Positions 9,211-18,187 of a DNA stretch of 64,000 nt are shown here, one piece after another; position 1 is the stretch's first letter, and the number at the start of each line of letters is the position of its first letter. The position numbers and the translations under genes are program-made. This DNA is from an uncultured Bryobacteraceae bacterium (lineage in GTDB: Bacteria; Acidobacteriota; Terriglobia; Bryobacterales; Bryobacteraceae), in assembly GCA_938027685.1 (NCBI GenBank), contig CALJAM010000002.1, forward strand, positions 1 through 64,000, read 5' to 3'. A model generated the notes under the pieces. The model had not been told where the DNA came from. It worked only from the letters and a program-made list of their open reading frames with translations, and did not search any database.

Positions 9211-9570
9211 ATGCCCGTTTCTCGCCTGATTCAACTCATTCGTCGTGCCAAACCGTTGACGGTCGAGGAAGGACTGAACATCCTGAAGCGCGATCATTAC
9301 CGCTGCCAGTACTGCGGTCTGGATGGTTCGACCAGTTTCGAGAACTACCTGGTAATGACCGTGGATTTTGTAGTCCCACGGGCGAGGGGCGGCAAGAAGG
9401 AGTCCCGCAACTTGGTCACGGCCTGTCGGCCGTGCAACCTCATCAAGGGCCGGCGCGTGTTCAAGAACTTCGAGGAGGCCAAGGCCTACGTCCTCAAGCG
9501 CCGTGAGGAATTGCGTCAGGAATGGGAAAAACGCATGGCGCGGCTGAAGACTCACCCGGCGGGCGCCTGA
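9211..9570 (+). CDS. Small HNH-endonuclease-fold protein, first His replaced by Phe
   Basis: A 119-residue protein with the zinc-ribbon HNH (McrA/Cas9-like) fold. CxxC pairs stand at 32-35 and 72-75, and the core reads VDFVVPRARGG at 51-61 followed by NLVTACRPCNLIKG. In active HNH nucleases the first histidine follows the Asp (DHxxP); here position 53 is Phe. Metal-dependent cleavage is therefore doubtful, although DNA binding through the fold remains possible. The C-terminal 35 residues are highly basic and helical. A GGAG/GGAGG ribosome site precedes the ATG, and a CATACT -10-like element lies at 9186-9191. It stands alone between unrelated genes. Confidence 0.8.
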   Translation: MPVSRLIQLIRRAKPLTVEEGLNILKRDHYRCQYCGLDGSTSFENYLVMTVDFVVPRARGGKKESRNLVTACRPCNLIKGRRVFKNFEEAKAYVLKRREELRQEWEKRMARLKTHPAGA

Positions 9571-9647
9571 GGTCGCGGTAAGCTCTTGCGGCCCTTGTCG
9601 CATCGGCCCCCCGAGCGGGGCTAAACTCTTGATTTACGCTATCGACG

Positions 9648-11132
9648 ATGCTGACACGCAGGGACCTGTTTAGAGGTGCAGCAGCCCTGCCGGGCGGCTC
9701 GGCGCGCCGGCCCAACTTGCTGTGGATCATCGCGGACGACCACGCTGCTTATGTTTTGGGAGCAGACGGCAACCGGCAGGCGCGAACCCCCAACCTTGAC
9801 CGTCTGGCCCGAGAGGGTGTGTGGTTCGCAAGGCATTACTGCAACGCTCCGGTCTGTACCCCCTCCCGTCAGTCCTTCCTGACGGGGCAGATGCCGCACG
9901 CCGCGGGGGTGACGGTGCTGCGCACGCCGCTTGCCGAGGACAAACCAACTTTGGCGAAACAACTGCGTGCCGCGGGCTACCATACGGCGGTCTTCGGCAA
10001 GATGCACTTCAACCGCCCTGCCCGCCCTGGCCTGCACGGGTTCGACCTGGTGATGACCGAGGACGCCGTGCGAAGGGCGTGGCAGAGCGAGGTCCGACCG
10101 AAGCCCTTGCCCGAGGGCGTCCGCACGCGCCCGCCTTGGCGGCCCTTCAAGGATCCTGCGAGGATCTGGCTGAACGCGGACAAGCTTCCCTATCCCGGTT
10201 ACCACGAGGACATGCTCGGAACCTACATTGCGCGCCGGGCGGTCCAGTATTTGCAGGAACACCGGGATACGCCTTTCGCCCTGTGGGTAAGTTTCACCGA
10301 GCCGCACTCGCCCTTCGATTTTCCGCTCGAGGATTGCGACCTCTTCGACCCCAGGGAATTCAAGCCCCCGCGCGTGGGCCCGGAAGATGGCTGGCAGATC
10401 CCCCTTATCTTTCGCGACCTCACCGAGCGCGACAAGCAAGGGATCATTGCGGCCTACTACACCTCTGTGGCCTACCTGGACCGAAATGTCGGGCTGATTC
10501 TCGACAGCCTGCGTCGGTTGGGGTTGGACCGCCACACATTGGTGATTTACATGGGAGACAACGGATACTGCCTGGGGCATCACGGCAGGTTCGAGAAACA
10601 TACCAGTTACGAACCGGCGATCCGTATCCCGCTGATCATGAGCTGGCCGGGACGGATCCGTCACGCGGTGGTGCGGGATCTGACGGAGGCAGTCGACGTG
10701 GCGCCGACGGTGCTCGACCTGCTGGAGGTGGAGCCCTTGCCGGTGCAGCACGGCAGGAGCCTGAGGCCGTACTTGGAAGGCGGCCGACCGGCGCGCCCCC
10801 GCGACCACATCTTCAGCGAGTACCTCGAAAACGAAGAGGCCTGCGTGCGGACCACCCGCTACAAACTGGTTTTCTGTTCCGGTCGCCGCGAGCGCCAGGA
10901 CGGCTACAAGACGGACAACCCCACCCCGGGTCGCTGGTGGCGTCTTTACGATCTCGAGCGCGATCCGGGCGAATTCCAGGACGTCTCGCGACGTCGCCCG
11001 GAGGTGGTCGATGGCCTGCTGGCCCTGATGTTGGAACGCTTCCGTAAAACGCACCCGGAGGCCCCGAACGAGCCGCCGGGGCTTTCCGTGCCCGAGGCGA
11101 TCGAGTTCTACCTGCGCCCGCGTGACGGCTGA
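9648..11132 (+). CDS. Type I sulfatase, Tat-type leader
   Basis: A 494-residue sulfatase of the alkaline-phosphatase superfamily. The formylglycine motif C-T-P-S-R is at residues 70-74, so Cys70 would be converted to formylglycine by an FGE or anSME encoded elsewhere. Metal ligands appear in the N-terminal ADDHAAY segment and the MGDNGYCLGHHGRFEKH region near 304. The N-terminus MLTRRDLFRGAA looks like a twin-arginine leader, although the hydrophobic stretch is short. Together with the glycosidases in the window it suggests use of sulfated polysaccharide; the substrate cannot be read. It is followed after about 50 bases by the epimerase-like gene on the same strand. Confidence 0.9.
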   Translation: MLTRRDLFRGAAALPGGSARRPNLLWIIADDHAAYVLGADGNRQARTPNLDRLAREGVWFARHYCNAPVCTPSRQSFLTGQMPHAAGVTVLRTPLAEDKPTLAKQLRAAGYHTAVFGKMHFNRPARPGLHGFDLVMTEDAVRRAWQSEVRPKPLPEGVRTRPPWRPFKDPARIWLNADKLPYPGYHEDMLGTYIARRAVQYLQEHRDTPFALWVSFTEPHSPFDFPLEDCDLFDPREFKPPRVGPEDGWQIPLIFRDLTERDKQGIIAAYYTSVAYLDRNVGLILDSLRRLGLDRHTLVIYMGDNGYCLGHHGRFEKHTSYEPAIRIPLIMSWPGRIRHAVVRDLTEAVDVAPTVLDLLEVEPLPVQHGRSLRPYLEGGRPARPRDHIFSEYLENEEACVRTTRYKLVFCSGRRERQDGYKTDNPTPGRWWRLYDLERDPGEFQDVSRRRPEVVDGLLALMLERFRKTHPEAPNEPPGLSVPEAIEFYLRPRDG

Positions 11133-11185
11133 GAACGGCCGCGCCGGCCTTCCGCCTTCGGGCAACTTGCACTATGCTGGAGTCC

Positions 11186-12262
11186 ATGTCCGAGACCGTC
11201 TACCGTAATCGCCGTGCCTTCCGGCTGGACAACGGCATCCTGCGGGTGACCGTTCTGGTCGAGGGCGGGCACATCGCCGAGGTTTTCGATCACGCCGCCG
11301 GCGTCAATCCGCTTTGGACCCCGCCCTGGCCTTCCATTGAACCCTCCAGTTACGACCCGACATTGCACCCCGAGTACGGTCAGAACGCCGAGAGCCGCCT
11401 GCTGGCAGGCATCATGGGACACAATCTTTGCTTGGACATCTTTGGCCCGCCCACCGACGAAGAGGCGGCGGCGGGGCTGCCCGTGCACGGCGAGGCCTCG
11501 GTGGCGCCCTACAGGATCGAGGCGGAGGGGGAACAACTGCGGGCCAGCGCCGAGCTGCCGGAGGCCCGTTTGCGCGTGGAACGTACGCTGCGGTTGGCCG
11601 CAGGCAGCCGTGTGTTGGAGTTCACGGAGGCCGTGGAAAATGTTTCGGCCACGGACAGGCCGGTAGGCTGGACGCAACATGTGACGCTCGGCCCGCCGTT
11701 CCTGGCGAAGGGGCAGACCCAGTTTCGCGCCACCGCTACGCGGTCGAAGGTGTTCGAAGCGGATTTCAGCCAGGGCAAGGGGTACCTGGCGATCGGCGCG
11801 GAGTTCGACTGGCCCTGGGCGCCCCGCAAGGACGGCGGCACGGTCGACATGCGTGTTTTCACCGATGCGGCGGTTTCCGGCGAATTCACGACGCACCTCA
11901 TGGATCCGGCGCGCGAACACGCTTGGTTCCTGGCCTGGTCGCCGTCGTTCCGGATCGCCTTCGGCTACGTGTGGCGCCGTGCGGACTTTCCGTGGCTGGG
12001 CATCTGGGAGGAGAACTACAGCCGGACCTCGGCGCCCTGGAACGGTAGGACCCTCACGCGCGGCATGGAATTCGGCGTCTCGCCTATGCCGGAGAACCGG
12101 CGCGCCATGATCGCCCGCGGAGGGATGTTCGGGGAGGCCGGATTCCGCTGGATTCCCGCGCGAAGCCGGGTTCAGGTGCGCTATGCGGCCTTCCTGGTGC
12201 CTGCCTCGCGGATTCCCGAAGAGGTCCGCTGGGACGGGGCAGGAGCCGTCGAGCTTGCTTAA
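11186..12262 (+). CDS. Galactose-mutarotase-fold (aldose 1-epimerase-like) protein
   Basis: About 358 residues with the beta-sandwich pattern of the galactose mutarotase-like superfamily: NGILRVTVLVEGGHIAEVFD near the N-terminus, LRVERTLRLAAGSRVLEFTE in the middle and GWTQHVTLGPPFL with a central His. No signal peptide is seen. ATG 11186 is chosen because a TATGCT hexamer (11173-11178) lies seven bases upstream; an in-frame ATG at 11174 inside that hexamer would add four residues. It probably acts on a hexose or hexuronate in the cytoplasm. Exact activity is uncertain. Confidence 0.7.
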   Translation: MSETVYRNRRAFRLDNGILRVTVLVEGGHIAEVFDHAAGVNPLWTPPWPSIEPSSYDPTLHPEYGQNAESRLLAGIMGHNLCLDIFGPPTDEEAAAGLPVHGEASVAPYRIEAEGEQLRASAELPEARLRVERTLRLAAGSRVLEFTEAVENVSATDRPVGWTQHVTLGPPFLAKGQTQFRATATRSKVFEADFSQGKGYLAIGAEFDWPWAPRKDGGTVDMRVFTDAAVSGEFTTHLMDPAREHAWFLAWSPSFRIAFGYVWRRADFPWLGIWEENYSRTSAPWNGRTLTRGMEFGVSPMPENRRAMIARGGMFGEAGFRWIPARSRVQVRYAAFLVPASRIPEEVRWDGAGAVELA

Positions 12263-12301
12263 CGGCGGCGCTGCCGGTTGACGCTGCCGCGGCGCGGTGC
12301 C

Positions 12302-12307
12302 TACAAT
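12302..12307 (+). promoter_or_regulatory. -10 element of tatA
   Basis: TACAAT, followed by a strong AGGAGG ribosome site at 12321-12326 and the ATG at 12331. This leader is short but ordinary. No clear -35 was recognised. Confidence 0.45.
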
Positions 12308-12330
12308 GAAGTGAATCACAAGGAGGACCC

Positions 12331-12501
12331 ATGCTCCGCTCGATCGGCCTGCCCGAGCTGTTGATCATCCTGGGCGTCGCCGTGCTACTGTTCGGCGGCA
12401 AAAAGATTCCCGAGGTGGCGAAGGGCTTGGGCGAAGGCATCCGCAATTTCAAAATCGCCCTCAAGGGCGAGGACAAGCAGGAAGAGAAGAAGCAGGCCTG
12501 A
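12331..12501 (+). CDS. tatA: Twin-arginine translocase subunit TatA/E
   Basis: A 56-residue protein with the complete TatA layout: short N-terminus, one transmembrane helix ([15 protein letters not shown]), the FGGKKIPE hinge, an amphipathic helix ([16 protein letters not shown]) and a charged tail ([10 protein letters not shown]). It forms the protein-conducting element for folded proteins with twin-arginine leaders in the inner membrane. AGGAGG lies five bases before the ATG. No tatB or tatC is nearby, so this is an orphan tatA. Five apparent Tat substrates occur elsewhere in the window. A strong hairpin terminator follows. Confidence 0.93.
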   Translation: MLRSIGLPELLIILGVAVLLFGGKKIPEVAKGLGEGIRNFKIALKGEDKQEEKKQA

Positions 12502-12554
12502 CCACGCGCAGTCCCTGACCTATTCAGGGGAAGCGAGCGGCCCGCTACAAAAGT

Positions 12555-12591
12555 AACCCCGCGCTCGAACGAGCGCGGGGTTCCATTTTTT
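12555..12591 (+). terminator. Rho-independent terminator between tatA and hup
   Basis: A 13-base perfect inverted repeat (AACCCCGCGCTCG at 12555-12567 and its complement at 12570-12582) is followed by a run of six T. It ends tatA transcription. It sits between convergent genes and may also stop hup transcription from the other side, where a shorter T-rich tract (TACTTTTGT) follows. Confidence 0.9.
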
Positions 12592-12605
12592 AGGGGTGCG
12601 GTCGC

Positions 12606-12911
12606 TTACTTCTTCTTGGGCGGAACGATGGCGTCCCTGACCGCCTTGGCCACCCGGAACTTTACTACCTTCTTGGCCGGGATCTTGATCGTTTCGCCGG
12701 TGGCCGGGTTGCGCCCGAGGCGGGCCTTGCGCTCGGCGCGAACCAGCTTGCCGATGCCCGGCAGGACGAAGACGCCGTTCTTCTTGGTCTCGCGCACCGC
12801 AATCGCGGCCAATGTCTCCAGAAACTGTTTGGCCACCTTATTTGGTACTTCGCAGGTCGTGGCTATTTCTCGGACCAGTTGCGTTTGCGTCATCCGCTTG
12901 GCTTCAGCCAT
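12606..12911 (-). CDS. hup: HU-family DNA-binding protein
   Basis: A 101-residue histone-like protein with the HU fold: helical N-terminal half (TQTQLVREIATTCEVP) and the beta-arm signature GRNPATGETIKIPAKK near residue 70. It bends DNA and compacts the nucleoid. The tail ends in PPKKK and is more lysine-rich than E. coli HU. AAGGAGG lies just before the ATG. It is convergent with tatA and follows recA on the same strand after a hairpin. Confidence 0.95.
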   Translation of the reverse strand: MAEAKRMTQTQLVREIATTCEVPNKVAKQFLETLAAIAVRETKKNGVFVLPGIGKLVRAERKARLGRNPATGETIKIPAKKVVKFRVAKAVRDAIVPPKKK

Positions 12912-12997
12912 ATACCTCCTTCACGATTCTCCCGATTGAAACGGCCCGGCCGTGCTTGCGGGACCGCGCGCCCGGGCCGGGTGCTCAAATCGCTTCA

Positions 12998-13026
12998 ATG
13001 ATAAGGAATATCGGCGCGGAAGTAAA
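12998..13026 (-). promoter_or_regulatory. Promoter of hup
   Basis: Reading leftward: TTTACT (13021-13026), a 17-base spacer, then TATCAT (12998-13003). This is close to a sigma-70 promoter and leaves a leader of about 80 bases before the hup ATG at 12911. Confidence 0.5.
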
Positions 13027-13040
13027 GAGGAAAATGCAGG

Positions 13041-13061
13041 AAAAGCCCTTTTTTCGGGCTT
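13041..13061 (-). terminator. Probable terminator of recA
   Basis: On the minus strand an AAGCCC/GGGCTT stem with a GAAAAAA loop is followed by TT and a T-rich stretch, about 50 bases after the recA stop codon. The stem is only six pairs, so efficiency may be moderate. Confidence 0.5.
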
Positions 13062-13112
13062 CCGGAGCTACTTTGCGCGCGCGGACGCTAGGGAAGCTTG
13101 TTTGCGAGGCCT

Positions 13113-14180
<1,068 letters not shown>

Positions 14181-14228
14181 GGTCAGACTCCTCGCCGGCG
14201 GGATACCGCACCGGAAACGCTTTCACAG

Positions 14229-14234
14229 ATTATA
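14229..14234 (-). promoter_or_regulatory. -10 element of recA
   Basis: TATAAT on the minus strand, about 49 bases before the ATG at 14180. The region to the right is GC-rich and shows no clear -35 hexamer and no GAACN4GTTC or CTGTN8ACAG operator. Confidence 0.5.
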
Positions 14235-14258
14235 TCGCTCCCGCCCGCGCCGTGCCGG

Positions 14259-15221
14259 TTACAGGCGAGGCGCGTAGTAACCCTTGCGTGCACGGACCAC
14301 CAGGTCGCGCCTGCCCTTGACGCGGACATCCACCGGCTGGTAGCGCCCGTCGGTTCGCAGCGGCTCGGGCCTGTAAAAGATGTTGTACTGGTGCCGCAGC
14401 TCGTTGGCGATGTTCTCGAAAGACTGGGCGAGGTCCTCGACCTTGAAGGGGAACAGGGCCAGGCCGCCCGTCTCAGACGCCAAATAGCGCAGGACCTTGT
14501 CTCCGTCGGTGTCCAGCCGCGTGATGTTGGTCGAGATGGTATAAATGACGGCGTCGGCCTTCTGGGCCATCTCCAGCGCCTGCTCGCGCGTAACTCGGCT
14601 CTGGTTGTCCTCGCCGTCGCTGAGGACGACCACTGCACGGCGGAACTTGTGGCGCGGCTGCTCCTGCGCCAGCTTGTCGCGGCAGGCGAAGTAAATGGCA
14701 TCATACAGGGAAGTGCCGCCGCCGGGTCGGAGCTCTCGGATGGCCGCCGCCAACTTCTCTAGGTCGTCGCTCAGATCCGCGACCAGTTCCACGTTGGTGT
14801 CGAAGCTGACCACCAACGCCTTGTCGTAGCGGGGGCGCATCACGCTGTTGAGGAACTCGATGGCGGCCTCCTGGATGAAGCGGAATCGTGGACGCACGCT
14901 GTTGCTGGTATCGAGCAAGAGTGCGATGCGCAAGGGCAGGTCGGTTTCGGCCGTGAACTCCAGGATCTTCTGCGGTCGCTTGTCCTCATAGACCTCGAAA
15001 TCGTCCTTGGTGAGGTTCGTGATGAACCGCCCCTTGCGGTCGGTCACCGTGAAGAGGATGTTGACGCGGGTGACGTCGAGGACGATGCGCGTCCTCTCGT
15101 CGTCCAGCTGTACGGCCTGCTGACTGGACTGGGCGCCTCCGCTGCGGGCGCGGGGCTGCTGCCCGGCCGCCACGAGCGCTGCCAGTAATGCAACCCAGGC
15201 TGCTTGCCGCATCTCGGACAC
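14259..15221 (-). CDS. Acidobacterial-type VWFA domain protein (exported)
   Basis: A 320-residue secreted protein with a leader (MRQAAWVALLAALVAAG from the ATG at 15212), a small N-terminal beta domain (VLDVTRVNILFTVTDRKG with FITNLTKDDFEVYED) and a von Willebrand A domain with an intact MIDAS (DTSNS near residue 108). This is the architecture of the VWFA-related family expanded in Acidobacteriota. Function is unknown; adhesion or surface assembly is usually assumed. The start is ambiguous. GTG 15221 lies eight bases after a TATAAT and would be leaderless, while ATG 15212 lies 17 bases after it with a GGTGG sequence between. Confidence 0.85.
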   Translation of the reverse strand: MSEMRQAAWVALLAALVAAGQQPRARSGGAQSSQQAVQLDDERTRIVLDVTRVNILFTVTDRKGRFITNLTKDDFEVYEDKRPQKILEFTAETDLPLRIALLLDTSNSVRPRFRFIQEAAIEFLNSVMRPRYDKALVVSFDTNVELVADLSDDLEKLAAAIRELRPGGGTSLYDAIYFACRDKLAQEQPRHKFRRAVVVLSDGEDNQSRVTREQALEMAQKADAVIYTISTNITRLDTDGDKVLRYLASETGGLALFPFKVEDLAQSFENIANELRHQYNIFYRPEPLRTDGRYQPVDVRVKGRRDLVVRARKGYYAPRL

Positions 15222-15229
15222 CCACCTTG

Positions 15230-15235
15230 ATTATA
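15230..15235 (-). promoter_or_regulatory. -10 element of the VWFA gene
   Basis: TATAAT on the minus strand, eight bases before GTG 15221 and 17 before ATG 15212. It supports a leaderless or very short-leader transcript. Confidence 0.5.
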
Positions 15236-15330
15236 GGGGCTGGCCCGCCAGGCGAACAATTGGCCGGGCCCCCGGGGGCCCAGCCGCCGGTGTACACTGA
15301 GCCATAACGTTGTCCAAAGGAGGTTTGCGC

Positions 15331-16431
15331 ATGGGCGCGCGATTTTCCCGCAGAAGGTTGATCCAGGCCGCGGGGGCCGGCGCCGTGGTGCCTGCGCTCG
15401 CCGAAGCGATGCGCAGGCCATGGCCGATCGTCGAAGGTCCGGACACCCCGAAATTGTGCCTTGGCCTTTGGGACGGAGGCGACGCGAACAAACCTGAGGT
15501 CTCCATGCGGCGCATCAAGCAACTCGGGGTGGATTACGTGTTGAGCGGGGGGCCGCGCATTCCTTGGGAGGAACAGGAACTGCGGGCGCGGATGGAGCGC
15601 TGCCGGGCCGCCGGGCTTACGCTTTACAACCTCATGATCTCGGGCTTCCCCAACACCATTTACGGGCGGCCCGGGCGTGACGAGGAGATCGAAAAGGTCA
15701 TCCAGTCCATTCGCGCCGCCGGCAGGGTTGGGCTGCCTGTCATCGAATACAACTTCTATGCGCACCGGGCCATGGAGGGCTACTACGAGCAGGAGGGGCG
15801 CGCCGGGAGCGGCTACACGGCCTTCGATTACGATCGCATGAAGGACCTGCCGCCTTTGCCGGAAGTTGGCGCCCACAGCGCGGAGGAGCTCTGGAAGAAT
15901 CTCACTTACTTTCTGAAGGCGGTCGTGCCCGAGGCCGAAAAGGCCGGGGTTCGGCTCGCGCTACATCCCAACGACCCGCCCGTGCCGATCAGTAGGGGCT
16001 CGGCACAAATCATGGCCACGCTGGAGGGATGGAAGCGGCTGATCGAGATCGTGCCCAGCCCGGCCAACGGCATCACCTACGATTGCGGCGTGACGCGCGA
16101 GCTTGGCGAGGACCCCGTGGAGGTCTGCCGCTACTTCCTGTCGCGGAAGCGGATCAACCACGTGCACTTCCGCAACGTCCGCGTGGTGAAGCCTTACGAA
16201 AAGTACGCCGAAGTGTTTCCCGACGAGGGCCAGGTGGACATGTTCGCGGTCATGAAGGAGCTGGTAAAGGGCGGCTACACGGGCACGATCTATCCCGAGC
16301 ACCCGCGCGGGCTGGATTACGATCGTGAACGCGGGCCGCTTCGCGGTTATCCGGGCGGCGGGGGCTACGCCGGCATCGCCTACAACGTGGCCTACGCACG
16401 CGCCATGTTGCAAGCCGCTTTGGCCTCCTGA
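15331..16431 (+). CDS. Mannonate-dehydratase-like (UxuA family) protein with Tat leader
   Basis: A 366-residue TIM-barrel protein related to UxuA, which dehydrates D-mannonate to 2-keto-3-deoxygluconate. Family features are RLALHPNDPP near residue 210, a GITYDCGV segment near 250 and HVHFRNVRVV near 280, with His, Cys and Asp/Glu ligands for the divalent metal. The N-terminus ARFSRRRLIQAAGAGAVVPALA is a clear twin-arginine leader (shown in parts: FSRRRLIQ, AAGAGAVVPALA). UxuA itself is cytoplasmic, so an exported member is unusual. AAAGGAGG lies seven bases before ATG 15331, and TACACT at 15293-15298 is a likely -10. The KDG kinase at 51917 would act on the product. Confidence 0.75.
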   Translation: MGARFSRRRLIQAAGAGAVVPALAEAMRRPWPIVEGPDTPKLCLGLWDGGDANKPEVSMRRIKQLGVDYVLSGGPRIPWEEQELRARMERCRAAGLTLYNLMISGFPNTIYGRPGRDEEIEKVIQSIRAAGRVGLPVIEYNFYAHRAMEGYYEQEGRAGSGYTAFDYDRMKDLPPLPEVGAHSAEELWKNLTYFLKAVVPEAEKAGVRLALHPNDPPVPISRGSAQIMATLEGWKRLIEIVPSPANGITYDCGVTRELGEDPVEVCRYFLSRKRINHVHFRNVRVVKPYEKYAEVFPDEGQVDMFAVMKELVKGGYTGTIYPEHPRGLDYDRERGPLRGYPGGGGYAGIAYNVAYARAMLQAALAS

Positions 16432-16435
16432 CGGG

Positions 16436-16975
16436 CTATTCTTCTTCGGAGGCGGCCTGCAGCGGCTCGATCAGGTCCGGATCCCGCGCCAGTCGCCTCA
16501 GAACCGCCACGATGGCTGCCGGCGTGAAACCGGCGCTGCGCAGGCGGCGGTAGACGGAGGCCACGCCTTTAGGCTCGGCGAGTACCTCTTCCAGGGGCGT
16601 TTTGCGGTACTTGCGACGCAGGAAGTCCTCGATCAGGCGACTCTCGTCGGTCCCCTGGTAGACGCGCGCGACTGCCCGTTCGGCGAGCTGCGGCGCCAAG
16701 CGGCGCCTGCGAAGCTCATGAACTACGCGGATCCGGCCGACCGCTTCGTTTTCCAGGCGTGCCGCGGCGTAGCTTTCGGCCAGTTTGCGGTCGTCCAGCA
16801 GTGCCATCTCGCGCAGGCGACGGATCACAGCGTCGACCTCTTCCTCGCCGGCAGCCCTCCGCCGGAGTTTCTCGCGCAGCTCGCCCAGGCTGTGCGCGCG
16901 GCGGCCGAGGGCGCGCAGGGCATACTCCAGCAGAGCCTGCCCCTGGAGAGGCTTGGGCTTTCTTTCCCCGGCCAT
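16436..16975 (-). CDS. recX: RecA modulator RecX
   Basis: A 179-residue basic helical protein of the RecX family, with repeated three-helix units: LLEYALRALGRRAHSLGELREKL near the N-terminus (two parts: LLEYALRALGRRAHS, LGELREKL), ALLDDRKLAESYAA in the middle and a third repeat towards the C-terminus. It binds RecA filaments and limits their growth. It does not sit directly beside recA: a VWFA gene and the divergent mannonate-dehydratase-like gene lie between. Its stop is five bases from the stop of that neighbour. Confidence 0.88.
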   Translation of the reverse strand: MAGERKPKPLQGQALLEYALRALGRRAHSLGELREKLRRRAAGEEEVDAVIRRLREMALLDDRKLAESYAAARLENEAVGRIRVVHELRRRRLAPQLAERAVARVYQGTDESRLIEDFLRRKYRKTPLEEVLAEPKGVASVYRRLRSAGFTPAAIVAVLRRLARDPDLIEPLQAASEEE

Positions 16976-17035
16976 GGCGCCCGGCTACGAATCTACCATG
17001 ACAGGGAGCCTCGGCTTCTCTGCTAGCCTGATAAC

Positions 17036-18175
17036 GTGCGCATCGGTATCACCTGTTATCCGACCTACGGCGGCAGCGGCATCGTCGCTACCGAACTGGG
17101 ACAGGAGCTCGCTGCCCGCGGCCACGAGGTGCATTTCATCTGCTATGCATCGCCCATCCGGTTGGAGCCCGACTCCAGACGGGTCCATTACCATGAGGTG
17201 GAGGTTTCTACCTATCCTCTCTTCCAATATCCCCCGTACAGTCTGGCCTTGGCCTCGCGAATGGCAGAAGTCGCCGAGCACTACAAGCTGGATCTGCTGC
17301 ACGTACACTACGCCATCCCCCATTCGATTTCTGCGCTGTTGGCACAGCAGATGCTGGAGCCGCGGAGGCTGCCCTTCATCACTACCCTGCACGGTACCGA
17401 CATCACGCTGGTGGGCGCCGATCGCTCCTACTTCCGGATCACGAAGTTCGCCATCGAGCAGTCCGACGGCATCACCTCGATCAGCGAGTACCTGCGTCAG
17501 CGGACGGTGGAAGTCTTCGGAATTCGCCGGCCGATTCGCGTGATTACGAACTTTGTCAACTGCGAGCTGTATCAGCCCGATCCGGCCCGGCGGGCCCAGA
17601 GCGACCTCGCCCCGCGAGGCGAAAAGGTCCTCATGCACATCTCCAACTTCCGGCCAGTCAAGCGGGTGACTGACTGCATCCGCATTCTCCAACTCGTGCG
17701 GCGCCACGTGGCCGCTCATCTGGTGATGGTGGGGGACGGGCCGGAGTACGCGGCGGCGCAGAACCTGGCGTGCGAGCTGGCATTGGAGCGGCATGTGACC
17801 TTTTTGGGCAAGCAGAGCCGCGTGCACCAATTGTTGCCTCTGGCGCACGTGTTGCTGCTGCCTAGCGAGATGGAGTCCTTCGGTTTGGCGGCTCTGGAAG
17901 CGATGGCGTGCGGGGTGCCACCGGTGGCCACGCGCGTAGGGGGCTTGCCCGAACTGGTCACTCACGGTGTGGACGGCTTCCTCGAGCCCGTGGGAGATGT
18001 CGAGGCGCAGGCCGCCCGCGTCGTCCAGTTGCTCACCGACAGCGCGCTCTATGAGCGCATTTCGGCTGCCGCCCGCCGCAAGGCGGTGACCCGGTTCTGT
18101 TCGAGCACGGTCATTCCGGCGTACGAACAGTATTACCGGGAGGTGTGCGAGCAGACCGCGGCCATCCGGGCCTGA
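17036..18175 (+). CDS. bshA: N-acetyl-alpha-glucosaminyl L-malate synthase BshA (bacillithiol synthesis)
   Basis: A 379-residue GT4 glycosyltransferase. The N-terminus IGITCYPTYGGSGIVATELG and the LLHVHYAIPHS segment are typical of BshA, which joins UDP-GlcNAc to L-malate in the first step of bacillithiol synthesis. The GT4 nucleotide-binding region SEMESFGLAALEAMACG is near residue 280. Start is GTG 17036, with a TAGCCT hexamer six bases upstream and no ribosome site. bshB and bshC are not in the window. The gene is convergent with nuoN, whose stop is 12 bases away. Confidence 0.9.
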   Translation: MRIGITCYPTYGGSGIVATELGQELAARGHEVHFICYASPIRLEPDSRRVHYHEVEVSTYPLFQYPPYSLALASRMAEVAEHYKLDLLHVHYAIPHSISALLAQQMLEPRRLPFITTLHGTDITLVGADRSYFRITKFAIEQSDGITSISEYLRQRTVEVFGIRRPIRVITNFVNCELYQPDPARRAQSDLAPRGEKVLMHISNFRPVKRVTDCIRILQLVRRHVAAHLVMVGDGPEYAAAQNLACELALERHVTFLGKQSRVHQLLPLAHVLLLPSEMESFGLAALEAMACGVPPVATRVGGLPELVTHGVDGFLEPVGDVEAQAARVVQLLTDSALYERISAAARRKAVTRFCSSTVIPAYEQYYREVCEQTAAIRA

Positions 18176-18187
18176 CGGCAAGACCGC

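Noticed and set aside
9639-11165. A 508-codon minus-strand frame across the sulfatase.
   Set aside because: The sulfatase on the plus strand has C-T-P-S-R and metal residues; the antisense translation has none.
14181-14258. Possible LexA box upstream of recA.
   Set aside because: The sequence contains CTGTGAAAGCG but no matching ACAG half at the right distance, and no GAACN4GTTC.
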